DNA of 64,000 bases, from positions 29,672-93,671 of the forward strand of contig JBEKMN010000038.1 in the NCBI GenBank assembly GCA_050008495.1, read 5' to 3'. This DNA comes from CAVROP01 sp050008495. GTDB taxonomy: Bacteria; Acidobacteriota; Terriglobia; UBA7540. A model generated the notes under the pieces. The model was not told the origin of the DNA. It worked only from the letters and a program-made list of their open reading frames with translations, and ran no database searches. Below, in pieces: positions 40,509 to 49,569 of this stretch (position 1 is its first letter; every line of letters begins with the position of its first letter). Position numbers and translations under genes: made by a program.

Positions 40509-42254
40509 ATGGCTACCAAAGCGCAACTGAATGCGAACCATGTACTGGAACCCACGGATGCTCCAGGCAAGCATTACCTGGCGGACTACGACGCCATCTA
40601 CAAAGGTTTCAAATGGGAGGATGTTCATCAGGAGTTCGATTGGAGCCGCACCGGCAAGGTGAACATGGCGCATGAGGCCATCGATCGGCAGGTGACCCGA
40701 GGGCGGCGGAATAAGCTGGCCCTGATTTACACCGACCGCGAACGGACGTCGCGATTCACCTTCGAGGACATGTCGCTTCAGTCGAATCGCTTTGCAAACG
40801 TCCTGAGGAAGCTGGGAGTTGTGAAAGGGGACCGCGTGTTCGTGTTCTTGGCGCGCCGGCCGGAGCTCTACATTGCCATTCTCGGCACCTTGAAAATCGG
40901 AGCCATTCCCAGTCCGCTCTTCGAGGCGTTCATGGAGGACGCGGTTCGCGATCGCATGTCGAACGCCGAAGCCGTGGCCCTGGTCACCTCTCCCGCGCTG
41001 CTGGATCGGGTCCCGCAATGGGAATTACCGACGCTCAAGCACGTGCTCCTGGTGGATGCGAGCGCGGATGGTCTGCCCGCGGGGCACTACAGTTACGATG
41101 CCTTGATGGATGGGGCGGAGGACAAGGCCGAAATCGAGTGGTTGACGCTGGATGATCCGTTGATCATCCACTACACGTCAGGGTCGACCGGCAAGCCCAA
41201 GGGCGTGCTCCACGTACAGCGCGCCATGCTCGGCCATATGATGACCGGCCGGTGGGCGCTCGACTTCCAGGAGGATGATGTTTATTGGTGCACGGCGGAT
41301 CCCGGTTGGGTAACGGGCACGTCTTATGGGATTTTCGCGCCCTGGCTGAACGGGGCGACGAACCTGATTCGCGGCGGCCGCTTCAACGCCTCGGAGTGGT
41401 ACGGCACGATCGAACGGTTCCGGGTGAACATCTGGTACAGCGCTCCCACGGCGTTTCGGATGTTGATGGCCGTGGGCGACGAGGTGGCGAAACGTTACGA
41501 TCTTTCGTCTCTCAGGCACGTCCTGAGCGTCGGCGAACCGCTGAATCCGGAAGTCGTGTGGTGGGGTTGGAAGACTTACGGACGAAGGATTCACGACAAC
41601 TGGTGGATGACGGAAACGGGTCATATCCTGATTTCCAATTATGCGTCGATGGCCATCCGGCCGGGCTCGATGGGCAAGCCGGTCCCGGGCGTGAAGGCGT
41701 GCATTGTGGATGACGAGGGGAAGGAACTGCCGCCCAACACGCTGGGAAACCTGGTGATCAAACCGGGTTGGCCCGGCATGATGCCGACCATCTGGAAACA
41801 GCCGGAGCGATACCGTGCCTATTTTCGTATTCCGGGATGGTACGTAACCGGGGATAGCGCCTACTACGACGAGGATGGCTATTTCTGGTTCCAGGGTCGA
41901 GTGGATGACCTCATCATCACGGCAGGCGAAAATGTGGGACCCTTCGAGGTGGAGAGTTGCCTCCTCGAGCACCCGGCCGTGGCGGAGGCGGGCGTCATCG
42001 GCAAGCCGGATGCCCTGCGCGGCCACATCATCAAGGCCTTCATTTCGCTCCGGGAAGGATACGAGCCCAGCGACGACCTGAAAGACGAGATCCAGAAATA
42101 CGTTCGCCAGAAGTTGGCCGTGCACGCCGCGCCGCGTGAAATCGAGTTCAAACAAAAGCTTCCCAAAACGCGCAGCGGCAAAATCATGCGGCGAGTTTTG
42201 AAGGCGTGGGAACTGGGCTTGCCGACGGGAGACTTGTCGACGTTGGAGGAGTGA
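40509..42254 (+). CDS. acsA: Acetyl-CoA synthetase (AMP-forming)
   Basis: Acyl-adenylate enzyme of 581 residues. Motifs: YTSGSTGKPKGV, TADPGWVTGTSYGIFAPW, NNW-type DNWWMTETGH, GDSAYYDEDGYFWFQGRVDD and the acetylatable lysine in LPKTRSGKIMRR. The tryptophan in WWMTETG favours acetate. GGGAGG lies nine bases before ATG 40509; an ATG at 40500 touches the site and is unlikely. It follows glcF by 21 bp. Coupling with glycolate oxidation suggests use of two-carbon acids, with glyoxylate and acetate both feeding central metabolism. Confidence 0.93.
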   Translation: MATKAQLNANHVLEPTDAPGKHYLADYDAIYKGFKWEDVHQEFDWSRTGKVNMAHEAIDRQVTRGRRNKLALIYTDRERTSRFTFEDMSLQSNRFANVLRKLGVVKGDRVFVFLARRPELYIAILGTLKIGAIPSPLFEAFMEDAVRDRMSNAEAVALVTSPALLDRVPQWELPTLKHVLLVDASADGLPAGHYSYDALMDGAEDKAEIEWLTLDDPLIIHYTSGSTGKPKGVLHVQRAMLGHMMTGRWALDFQEDDVYWCTADPGWVTGTSYGIFAPWLNGATNLIRGGRFNASEWYGTIERFRVNIWYSAPTAFRMLMAVGDEVAKRYDLSSLRHVLSVGEPLNPEVVWWGWKTYGRRIHDNWWMTETGHILISNYASMAIRPGSMGKPVPGVKACIVDDEGKELPPNTLGNLVIKPGWPGMMPTIWKQPERYRAYFRIPGWYVTGDSAYYDEDGYFWFQGRVDDLIITAGENVGPFEVESCLLEHPAVAEAGVIGKPDALRGHIIKAFISLREGYEPSDDLKDEIQKYVRQKLAVHAAPREIEFKQKLPKTRSGKIMRRVLKAWELGLPTGDLSTLEE

Positions 42255-42260
42255 CGGGCT

Positions 42261-42385
42261 GGTAGGTGGTAGATCGTAGGTGGTAGATGGGGGAAGACCG
42301 CATACGGCAGGCGGTAGTTCGCAGTTTTGGAGATTCAGTTGACTGCAACCGTTTCCCACATACCATCTACCGTCTACCACCTACC
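42261..42385. repeat. Inverted word repeat GTAGGTGGTAGATC, left of the S23 gene
   Basis: GGTAGGTGGTAGATCGTAGG at 42261 faces ACCATCTACCGTCTACCACC at 42362-42381. The stop codon of the following minus-strand gene lies inside the right arm. Confidence 0.8.
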
Positions 42386-42737
42386 TTCGCCCGATTGATT
42401 TGATAAGCCCTGTCAACATGCGGCCAACGCGTTGCGCGTCAGTGTTCAAGGGCTCAAACTGGATTTTGCAACCTAAGTCGCGACAGAGGATGAAGTAATA
42501 GCGGAGTTCTTCCAGCGAACCCTGGGCGATGTTGTAGAATCGGATCTTTTCCGCGCCGCTGTGGCGCTTGAAGCCCTCGGCGACGTTAGCGGGAACAGAA
42601 ACGGCCGCACGTTGCATCTGGGAGACGAGGCCGTATTTTTGACTTGGTGGTAATCCATCAGTAATCCCGTAGACTTGAAGCACAAGGCGATGCGCCGTCC
42701 GCCAGACTTCGAGATCTTCAAAACTCGAAATTGCCAT
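42381..42737 (-). CDS. Four-helix-bundle protein (S23 / 23S rRNA intervening-sequence family)
   Basis: 118 residues, all helical. The family pattern is clear: MAISSFEDLEVWRTAHRLVL, YGLVSQMQRAAVSVPANVAE, and GSLEELRYYFILCRDLG. Such proteins are encoded in intervening sequences of 23S rRNA and, more often, as free small genes; relatives include the Avd accessory protein of diversity-generating retroelements, but no reverse transcriptase or template repeat is seen here. Function of free copies is unknown. It lies between two inverted units of the same word repeat, and its TAG stop comes from one of them. Confidence 0.87.
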   Translation of the reverse strand: MAISSFEDLEVWRTAHRLVLQVYGITDGLPPSQKYGLVSQMQRAAVSVPANVAEGFKRHSGAEKIRFYNIAQGSLEELRYYFILCRDLGCKIQFEPLNTDAQRVGRMLTGLIKSIGRR

Positions 42738-42767
42738 TTCCCCAATTCTCCCCGTCAAATGAGCTCG

Positions 42768-42910
42768 TAGGTGGTAAGTGGTAGGTCGTAGATGGGGGGT
42801 GTGCGCAACGCTGATCGCGGTTCTTCCCCACCTACTACCTGCCACCTGCTACCTACGGTCCTTCCCCACCTACCACCTGCTACCTACGGTCCTTCCCCAC
42901 CTACCACCTA
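42768..42910. repeat. Word repeat GTAGGTGGTAAGTGG, right of the S23 gene
   Basis: GTAGGTGGTAAGTGGTAGGT on the left; on the right CCACCTGCTACCTACGGTCC recurs as a 30-base unit. The PfkB gene on the minus strand ends within it at a TAG. Confidence 0.82.
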
Positions 42911-43785
42911 CCGCCTGCCTCTTCGATAGTCCACCGGGGCGTTCCGCCGGGCCGGCTGGCCACCAGAGCCCCGACGCGGTTGGCGAAATCTGCGATAGCA
43001 AGCGGACTCCATCCGCGCCCCAGGCCGTGGACGAACGCCGCAGCGAAAGCATCGCCGGCTCCAACCGTATCGGCGACACGAACCTTGTAGCCATTTGCTT
43101 CGACGTAATCGTCACCCACCGCCAGCGCGCACCCGGATTCTCCGCGCGTCACGCAGACAGCCTCCCAACCGAACGTCTTGGCGCCCCCTCGACAGAAGTC
43201 CTCGATCGAACGATAAGACCACCCAAACATAGCTTGAATCGTGTCGACTTCCTGGTCATTGAGTTTTACGGCCGTGGCGCGCGACATCAATTCATTGACC
43301 AGCGCCGCATGGTAGGAATTCTCACGCAAGTTCACATCGTAAAAGCGGCGTGCATTCGGTAGGGCGGCGATCAGCTGCAGAGTCGTCGCCTTTGCTTGAG
43401 GGCTCATCTGGAAGAGCGTGCCGAAGTAAATCCAGTCCGGCTGCTGCGAAGTGAGTTCTTGCAGGTCCGCATCCGAAAGCTCGGGGAAGTCGTAGGCGGC
43501 CGGCCGGTGGATGGTGAAGTGCGGCTGGCCGGAGGCGTCGAGGTTGACCGTAACGATCCCGGTGGGATGTTCTTTAACTTGGTGGAGGAAGCGAGTCGGC
43601 AGGCCCACGGCTTCCATCTTCTCGACGATACGTTGCCCTCGCAGGTCATCACCCACTGCGCTGATGAAGGATACCGTGTGGCCCAGGATTCTGATGTGCG
43701 CGGCAAAATTGAGGGCGGCTCCGCCCAGGTGTTCTGTGTCTCCGAACACGTCCCATAACACTTCGCCAATGCTCAGTATGTTCAT
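42901..43785 (-). CDS. PfkB-family carbohydrate kinase
   Basis: Ribokinase-fold sugar kinase of 294 residues. The N-terminal signature is GEVLWDVFGDTEHLGGAALN, and the C-terminal ATP and base motif is VADTVGAGDAFAAAFVHGLG with the catalytic aspartate in GAGD. A fructokinase-like specificity is plausible from the GEVLWD start but not proven. ATG 43785 has GAGGGCGTGATC upstream. The final codons and TAG are provided by the word repeat, so the native tail may be altered. Confidence 0.9.
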   Translation of the reverse strand: MNILSIGEVLWDVFGDTEHLGGAALNFAAHIRILGHTVSFISAVGDDLRGQRIVEKMEAVGLPTRFLHQVKEHPTGIVTVNLDASGQPHFTIHRPAAYDFPELSDADLQELTSQQPDWIYFGTLFQMSPQAKATTLQLIAALPNARRFYDVNLRENSYHAALVNELMSRATAVKLNDQEVDTIQAMFGWSYRSIEDFCRGGAKTFGWEAVCVTRGESGCALAVGDDYVEANGYKVRVADTVGAGDAFAAAFVHGLGRGWSPLAIADFANRVGALVASRPGGTPRWTIEEAGGRW

Positions 43786-43940
43786 GATCACGCCCTCAGC
43801 GACGCGCCGTGCGACGGACCCCCTCACCCGGCCCGCACCGGCTGATGAAAGCGCCGATGCGGGCCACCCTCTCCCCCAAGGGGGAGAGGGCAACTCGGCT
43901 CCTCGACTCTAGACTTTCGACTTTTGACTCCCGACTTTCG

Positions 43941-45401
43941 TCAATAGAACCGAATCTCATCCAGGTCCAAGGCGAACTCACCGGACGGGCCGGTCACCGA
44001 GATTTGCAGTATCCATGGTCCCGCCGCTAGTCCGCGGTCCCTGGGGTTGGCCAGCCACGCAATGGGTACGCGCACGTTTTGCCAAGCCTCGCTTGGAACA
44101 AAACTGATGGCAGGCAGAGGCCAGGGAAGAGCCGAAGGTCCGACCGCCGCGGTCACCGGGGCTGCCGGCGTTGAGGAGCGAAGCTGCGTTACGTTGGGCG
44201 GCTGAAACGCTACTTGGTAGACGCGTGAATCACCGCGAATTTCGAATTCGATGCCTCGCAGACTTTTCGAATTCGCCGGGACTTGCATTTCGCACCGAGC
44301 CGAGACGTAGCCTTGGGAGTTCTTCGGGCCCGGCGCCAACCGTCCTTGCAGGCGCATGGCGTGGCGAGTGCCCTCGGCGCCTGGCGTCAGAAGGTGGATT
44401 TCCGCCACAGAGTGGTCGACGGCGTCAGCATCGGCGGAGACGCGCCAGCGGCGCAAGAGTTCTTCGGAAGTCTGAATACCTTCGAAGTCCTCGATCAAAT
44501 TCAGTTTCGCCGCTTTGGAGCCCGGACCAGCAGAGGAGTCCTGCTCCATCGCGTTGTACGAGCGGGACCACGTGGCCGTGGGGTTGGCGCGCGTATTCAT
44601 CCACACACCCATCACCAGGAACGGCAGCACAAAAACGCCAGACCAGAGTTTGGCCCGGGTTGATATTCGCTCCTCTTTTTCCCAACGAAAGAGCTTCATG
44701 GCAAAGAGCAGTCCGAAGAACCCCGAGATTACCAGGACCAGCATTTCCGGCCAGTGCTTCCGCAGGGGTTCGGCTTGCGCGGTGATGCTCTGAAAGGAGC
44801 TGACGAGATAAGTGGAAGGGAAAAACATGGCGAGCCGTTGAATCGAGCGGGGAAGCATGGGTAAGGGAAAAGTGACGCCGGAGAGAAACAACAATGCAAA
44901 CCAGACGATGTTGTTGTAAACCTGGGCCTCTTGCATGGTGTTCGCTACGCTGGCAATGGTCAGTCCGAAGCCCGCGAAGGAGAAGGTCCCGACAGTAATT
45001 AGAACCAGCAGCGTCGCCCAGCCGATTCTCATCGGCATGTGAAAGATGACCACGGCGCAGAAGAGCAGCAGGCCGAGGGTGGGAAGTTGAAGCAGGTAAT
45101 TCGCCAGCAGGTTGCTCAGCAGCATGGTGCGCGGGCCCAAAGGGGCCAGACGGTAGCGCCGCAGGCTGCCCCGCTCGCGCTGCATCACGGATTGTATGCC
45201 CAGTCCAAAGAAGCCGCTGCCCATGATGTTCAGCGTCACCACGGGCCCAAACATGTAAGCCACCACCTCAGGATTGCCGTGAGCGATCAGTCCGGCATAA
45301 GCGAAGAGGAAGACCAGGGGAAAAATAAAAGTGAAAAACAACGCCACCTTGGTGCGCATCACCAAGCGGATGGTCAGCAGCGCGATGCGGACGGCGGCCA
45401 T
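43941..45401 (-). CDS. ABC-2 permease fused to a CIA30-like extracytoplasmic domain
   Basis: 486 residues. Residues 1-240 are an ABC-2 permease with six helices, including FTFIFPLVFLFAYAGL and the conserved FLSGVTFPLPMLP. One more helix (about 252-270, WSGVFVLPFLVMGVWM) is followed by some 210 residues outside the membrane with the outline of a CIA30/carbohydrate-binding jelly roll: LIEDFEG, LQGRLAPGPKNSQGYVSA, GIEFEIRGDSRVYQVAF, WQNVRVPI and EFALDLDEIRFY. The ATPase gene ends two bases before it begins, so the pair forms one exporter. The ligand-binding role of the added domain is inference. Confidence 0.87.
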   Translation of the reverse strand: MAAVRIALLTIRLVMRTKVALFFTFIFPLVFLFAYAGLIAHGNPEVVAYMFGPVVTLNIMGSGFFGLGIQSVMQRERGSLRRYRLAPLGPRTMLLSNLLANYLLQLPTLGLLLFCAVVIFHMPMRIGWATLLVLITVGTFSFAGFGLTIASVANTMQEAQVYNNIVWFALLFLSGVTFPLPMLPRSIQRLAMFFPSTYLVSSFQSITAQAEPLRKHWPEMLVLVISGFFGLLFAMKLFRWEKEERISTRAKLWSGVFVLPFLVMGVWMNTRANPTATWSRSYNAMEQDSSAGPGSKAAKLNLIEDFEGIQTSEELLRRWRVSADADAVDHSVAEIHLLTPGAEGTRHAMRLQGRLAPGPKNSQGYVSARCEMQVPANSKSLRGIEFEIRGDSRVYQVAFQPPNVTQLRSSTPAAPVTAAVGPSALPWPLPAISFVPSEAWQNVRVPIAWLANPRDRGLAAGPWILQISVTGPSGEFALDLDEIRFY

Positions 45402-45403
45402 GG

Positions 45404-46339
45404 TCAGTGCTCCATCCTTCTCCCGGTCATTTCCACAAAAACGTCCTCGAGGCTGGGCCGGGCGATGTGCAGATCGAGCAGGGCATTATCATCAGACTCA
45501 AGAAAGCGGACCAAGGCGGCAATAGTCACGGCCGGGGGTTGGGCGCGAAGAAAATAGGCGCCCGCGGCTTCGTGGCAGTCAATCACGCCGTCGATCACCT
45601 TCAAGCGCTCGAGGCCGACCGGCTTGGCCAGGCGGAGCTCCAGCCGCGTGCCCTGGCCGGAGCGGGCGATCAACTCCCGCGGGGTGCCGAGGGCCACCAA
45701 ATGGCCGCGATCCATGATGGCCACGCGGTCGCAGAGCCGTTCGGCTTCCTCAATGTAATGGGTGGTCAGGAGCACAGTCCGCCCCTCACCTCGAAAACGC
45801 TCGATGAGGGCGTAAATATCGCGCCGCAATTGCGGATCGAGGCCCACCGTGGGTTCGTCCAGTAGAACCAGTTCGGGCTCATTCACCAGCGCCAAGGCGA
45901 GTGCCAGGCGCTGCTTTTGCCCGCCGGAAAGCTTCTCGAAGTAAGTGTGGCGCTTTTCCGCCAGGCCGAACTGCTCGAGGAGCATCTCGACGGAGGCGGA
46001 CCGTCGATAAAAGCCCGCAAACAAGCGGAGGGCCTCATCTACGCGCATTTTATCCGGCAGTACCGTGGACTGAAGTTGCGCCCCGATGCGCTCTTTGAGC
46101 GACATGCTCTCTTGTGAAGGGTCGAGGCCGCAAACACGTACCGATCCGCTGTCGGCTTGGCGCAGGCCTTCAATGATTTCGATGGTGGTGGTCTTGCCCG
46201 CTCCGTTGGGGCCCAAAAGGCCAAAAACTTCGCCTTGAAAGATGTCAAAGCTCAGGCCGCGCACTGCCGCCAAATCCCCATAATGCTTGTGCAGATTCTG
46301 CACACTGACTAGAACCGTCTTCTCCATCGTCTGGGTCAT
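45404..46339 (-). CDS. ABC exporter ATPase
   Basis: 311 residues. Walker A GPNGAGKTTT, signature LSGGQKQRLALALAL, Walker B ELVLLDEPTVGLDP and switch histidine in LLTTHYIEEAERL are complete. The C-terminal quarter is the regulatory part seen in DrrA/CcmA-type multidrug or lipid exporters. It pairs with the permease directly downstream. ATG 46339 and ATG 46327 are both usable; no ribosome-binding site separates them. Confidence 0.92.
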   Translation of the reverse strand: MTQTMEKTVLVSVQNLHKHYGDLAAVRGLSFDIFQGEVFGLLGPNGAGKTTTIEIIEGLRQADSGSVRVCGLDPSQESMSLKERIGAQLQSTVLPDKMRVDEALRLFAGFYRRSASVEMLLEQFGLAEKRHTYFEKLSGGQKQRLALALALVNEPELVLLDEPTVGLDPQLRRDIYALIERFRGEGRTVLLTTHYIEEAERLCDRVAIMDRGHLVALGTPRELIARSGQGTRLELRLAKPVGLERLKVIDGVIDCHEAAGAYFLRAQPPAVTIAALVRFLESDDNALLDLHIARPSLEDVFVEMTGRRMEH

Positions 46340-46401
46340 GAGCGAGTGGGAACATGATAGCACAGGAGGGGGGAGACTCCCCTCGCACCAACCACTCCTA
46401 G

Positions 46402-46486
46402 CCCCTCCTTAGCGAAGGAGGGGAACCACGAACTCCCGTCGTTGAGCAAGCGGAGCCGCGTGCTCCCCTCCTCAATTGAGGAGGGG
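46402..46486. repeat. Two CCCCTCCT palindromes
   Basis: CCCCTCCTTAGCGAAGGAGG (completed by GG, 46402-46423) and CCCCTCCTCAATTGAGGAGG (completed by GG, 46465-46486) are each near-perfect hairpins between divergent genes. Confidence 0.8.
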
Positions 46487-46562
46487 TCGGGGGTAGTGAG
46501 TCGATGGGCTCACGCCGACACATGGCTTGACGAATGTCAAACGCAGCGTTAACTTTCATTCT

Positions 46563-47867
46563 ATGGACAACAAAACCAACGGTCATCTCCCCATCGCCAG
46601 CTTTTATCTTCTGGAACGGACCCGGCCGGGTCTTCCGAAACTGGAAGATCTGAAGGGCTCAATCCTGGGAATCCTGAATGGGCTGGGCGTACCGGCCGAG
46701 AAGTTGCGCGGCAAGCGCATCGCCGTTGCCGTGGGTAGCCGCGGCATTGCCAGCTTGCAAGAGATTGTAGGCGCCGTGTGCGGTTGGCTGAAGGCGCAAA
46801 GCGCGCAGCCGTTTGTCTTCCCGGCCATGGGTAGCCACGGAGGGGCAACGGCGGAGGGGCAGCGCAAAATCCTCGAGGGCTACGGCGTTACCGAGGCTGC
46901 GCTGGGCGTAGAAATTCGCTCTTCGATGGAAGCCGTGCTGGTTGGAACGACCCCGGAAGGGTTCAACGCCTACATGGATCGGAATGCCTGGGAATCCGAC
47001 GGCGTGGTGGTGGTGAATCGCATTAAGCCCCACACGGATTTTTCAGGGAAGATCGAAAGCGGCGTGTTGAAGATGATCACCATCGGCATGGGAAAACTCG
47101 AGGGGGCCAGCGAGGGTCACCGGCGCAGTCGGCGATTTGGGTTCGAGGCCACCATTCGCAGCGTTTCCGCCAAGGTTCTTGCCAGTGGCAAGATCCTGTT
47201 CGGGGTGGCCGCGGTCGAGAACGAGTTGCACCAGATCGCCGCGGTCCACGCCGCGCTGCCCGAAGGCCTCGTCGAGCAGGAGGAAACCACGCTCAAGCTG
47301 GCCCGCGCCTTGGTGCCGCGCCTTCCGTTCATGGAGTTCCAAATGCTCGTGGTGGATGAAATGGGGAAGAACGTCAGCGGCACGGGGATGGATACGAAAG
47401 TGATTGGGCGTGGCGTGGAACTGCCGCGCGGCGAAGCTCCCGAGATTTCCATGATCTACGTTCGCGACCTCACTTCCGCGAGCGGCGGCAATGCGGTTGG
47501 CATGGGCTCCGCGGATGTCATCCATGATCGTTTCTTCCGGAAGATCGACTTCGAGAAAACCTACCTCAATGCGCTCACCGCCCTGAGCCCTCGCGGGGGG
47601 CGGTTACCCATTCACTTGCCGACGGACCGCCAGGCATTTGACCTGACCCTCGGCCACTTGGGAAGTCCGGAGCCCGCCGAACAGCGCATCGTGTGGATTC
47701 GGAACACGCTCAGCCTCGACAGGATTGCCATCTCAGCGCCTCTGGCGCGCCAGGCCGCGGCCCTCGAAAGCTGGGGACTGCTCGAGGGAGTTCATTCCGC
47801 TGAGTTTGATGCGGCGGGGAATCTTGAATCACTCCTGTCGCCCTCCCCCGTGTCATCCTCAGCGTAG
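46563..47867 (+). CDS. LarA-like nickel-pincer-cofactor-dependent isomerase homologue
   Basis: 434 residues, similar to the DUF2088/LarA N-terminal domain proteins. Visible signatures are VFPAMGSHGGATAEGQRKIL, the segment NRIKPHTDFSGKIESGVLKM and MVVDEMGKNVSGTGMDT-type bases near the middle (LVVDEMGKNVSGTGMDTKV). LarA racemises lactate with a nickel pincer cofactor made by LarB, LarC and LarE; none of these is in the window, and the true substrate of this subgroup is unknown. The start ATG 46563 opens MDNKTNGHLPIASF but has no clear Shine-Dalgarno. The last codons and TAG come from a REP element (PVSSSA). Confidence 0.82.
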   Translation: MDNKTNGHLPIASFYLLERTRPGLPKLEDLKGSILGILNGLGVPAEKLRGKRIAVAVGSRGIASLQEIVGAVCGWLKAQSAQPFVFPAMGSHGGATAEGQRKILEGYGVTEAALGVEIRSSMEAVLVGTTPEGFNAYMDRNAWESDGVVVVNRIKPHTDFSGKIESGVLKMITIGMGKLEGASEGHRRSRRFGFEATIRSVSAKVLASGKILFGVAAVENELHQIAAVHAALPEGLVEQEETTLKLARALVPRLPFMEFQMLVVDEMGKNVSGTGMDTKVIGRGVELPRGEAPEISMIYVRDLTSASGGNAVGMGSADVIHDRFFRKIDFEKTYLNALTALSPRGGRLPIHLPTDRQAFDLTLGHLGSPEPAEQRIVWIRNTLSLDRIAISAPLARQAAALESWGLLEGVHSAEFDAAGNLESLLSPSPVSSSA

Positions 47868-47933
47868 CGATGGATCACAGCAGTTCTGTCCTTCCACAAC
47901 TGCAGAGGTTCTTCGCTTTGCTCAGAAGGACAG
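47851..47933. repeat. REP-like element overlapping the end of the LarA-like gene
   Basis: TGTCATCCTCAGCGTAGCGA at 47851 and the inverse-type TTCTTCGCTTTGCTCAGAAG at about 47910 are diverged REP arms. The TAG of the upstream gene lies in the first arm. Confidence 0.7.
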
Positions 47934-48095
47934 GTGGAGAGCGCTTTGCCGGCCCTTCGCTCCGCTCAGGGCAGGCTCTGACGGTCGGCGCTACAGGTTT
48001 GCCAGGCCGCCGTTCAACTTGACTCCCTTCATTTAAGGCGTCAGAATATTCTCTGGAGTGCTTGAGACCTCCTATAGGGCATAAGGCTTGGAAAA

Positions 48096-49040
48096 ATGAC
48101 CAGTCTCCTTCGGTGCAATCACCTGAAACCGGCCGCGCATTGTCTTGCGGCCGTGTTAGTCTTCGCGGGCGCGGGAGCCTTTGGCGCTTCGCCGCATCCG
48201 GAGACTTCCGCAAAAACCGAGTGCGCATCCATTTCCAGCGCAATTCTAGGGCGCTCGGTGGAATATTGCGTAGCTTTTCCGCCTGGATACGACGCTGCAT
48301 CCAACAAGCGGTATCCGACCCTTTACTTCCTCCACGGGCTTTTCGAAGACGAGCGCAGTTGGCTGGACCGGGGTGGTGAGCAGATTTGGGAAACCCTCAC
48401 GGAGCAGGGCGCGATCGGGAATTTCATTGTGGTCCTGCCTGCCGGAGGGCGGACTTTCTACGTCAACTCCCAAGACGGCCACGACCGATACGAGGATTTT
48501 TTCATTCAGGAAATGGTGCCTGAAATCGACCGCAAGTATCGCACCCGGGCCGTCGCGAGCGAACGCGGCTTAAGCGGAGTGTCCATGGGCGGCTATGGCG
48601 CTCTGCATCTGGCCATGCGTCATCCGGACGTATTCGGCTCAGCCAGCGCGCACAGCGCGGCTTTGCTCCCGAAGTTCCCCGACCCGCTTCCCACCGAGGG
48701 CCGCTGGGGCTTTTACGCGCGCGTGCTGCAGGGGCCTTTCGGCTCGCCGCTCAATGAGAGCTATTTCGATGCCAACAATCCTCTTACCTTAGCCGAGCAT
48801 CCCGAGCGCTTCTCCCACTTGGCGCTTTACTTCGATTGCGGCGACCACGACCGGTATGGCTTCAACGAAGGGGCCGAACTGCTGGACCGCGCCCTTTCCC
48901 AGAAGAACTTCCCGCACACCTTTGCCCTCCGCGCCGGAGGTCACGGCTGGGACTACCTCCACGAGTACATGCACTTCTCTCTCGAGTTCGAATCCAAGGT
49001 ATTCACGCAGGCCGAGAAAGCCAGCTTGACGCCTCACTAA
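48096..49040 (+). CDS. Secreted esterase (alpha/beta hydrolase, esterase D/tributyrin type)
   Basis: 314 residues with an N-terminal export signal (AAHCLAAVLVFAGAGAFGAS). Nucleophile S163 in GLSGVSMGGYGALHLAM; acid probably in YFDCGDHDRYG; histidine in AGGHGWDYLHE. The oxyanion strand PTLYFLHGLFEDE fits the esterase D/antigen-85-like group. It would act on short acyl esters or feruloyl-type esters in the envelope; substrate unknown. It is followed after 13 bp by the DUF2911 gene. Confidence 0.9.
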   Translation: MTSLLRCNHLKPAAHCLAAVLVFAGAGAFGASPHPETSAKTECASISSAILGRSVEYCVAFPPGYDAASNKRYPTLYFLHGLFEDERSWLDRGGEQIWETLTEQGAIGNFIVVLPAGGRTFYVNSQDGHDRYEDFFIQEMVPEIDRKYRTRAVASERGLSGVSMGGYGALHLAMRHPDVFGSASAHSAALLPKFPDPLPTEGRWGFYARVLQGPFGSPLNESYFDANNPLTLAEHPERFSHLALYFDCGDHDRYGFNEGAELLDRALSQKNFPHTFALRAGGHGWDYLHEYMHFSLEFESKVFTQAEKASLTPH

Positions 49041-49053
49041 AGGAGACAAGGAT

Positions 49054-49569
49054 ATGACGAAGACTCGCCCATTTCTGATCGCAATCGCTACGGCCGCACT
49101 TGTGTTCTTAACCACCCATGCAGGCGTTGCTCACGGGGCCGAACGGGGCAGCGTGAAGGCCACCATCAACGGCGCACACATTACCATCGACTATGGCCGC
49201 CCAGTGCTTCGGGGCCGCGACATGCTTGGGCAACTCAAGCCGGGCCAGGTCTGGCGAATCGGCGCGGATTCGCCGACCACCCTGGAATCGGACAAAGATC
49301 TCGACTTCGGCGGGACCGTAGTTCCGAAGGGCAAACATATTTTGCTGGCGAAGTTGGTCGAGCCGGGAAAATGGACCCTGGTGTTTTCAAGCAAGTCTGT
49401 CTTCGAGTACGAGGCAAGCGCCAAAATAGCGGAAGTTCCGTTGACGTTCGAGGAAGCTAACGACTCCGACGAAATGGTAACCCTGAAACTCACCGACCAA
49501 GGCGGGTCGGGTGTTCTCGAGATCGCCTGGGGAAAAATGCGGCTTACGGCCTCGTTCAAGCCTGCGTAG
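49054..49569 (+). CDS. DUF2911-family exported protein
   Basis: 171 residues with signal peptide (FLIAIATAALVFLTTHAG, cut near AHGAE). The family features are the paired DYGRPVLRGRDMLGQLKPGQ and VWRIGADSPTTLE, then VPKGKHILLAKL and a late GVLEIAWGKMRLTA strand. Function of the family is unknown; it is common in Bacteroidota and Acidobacteriota. AAAGGAGACAAGGAT precedes ATG 49054. It probably shares a transcript with the esterase. Confidence 0.9.
   Translation: MTKTRPFLIAIATAALVFLTTHAGVAHGAERGSVKATINGAHITIDYGRPVLRGRDMLGQLKPGQVWRIGADSPTTLESDKDLDFGGTVVPKGKHILLAKLVEPGKWTLVFSSKSVFEYEASAKIAEVPLTFEEANDSDEMVTLKLTDQGGSGVLEIAWGKMRLTASFKPA

Noticed and set aside
42381..42737. Diversity-generating retroelement through an Avd-like four-helix bundle
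   Set aside because: No reverse transcriptase, template or variable repeat is found within the window.
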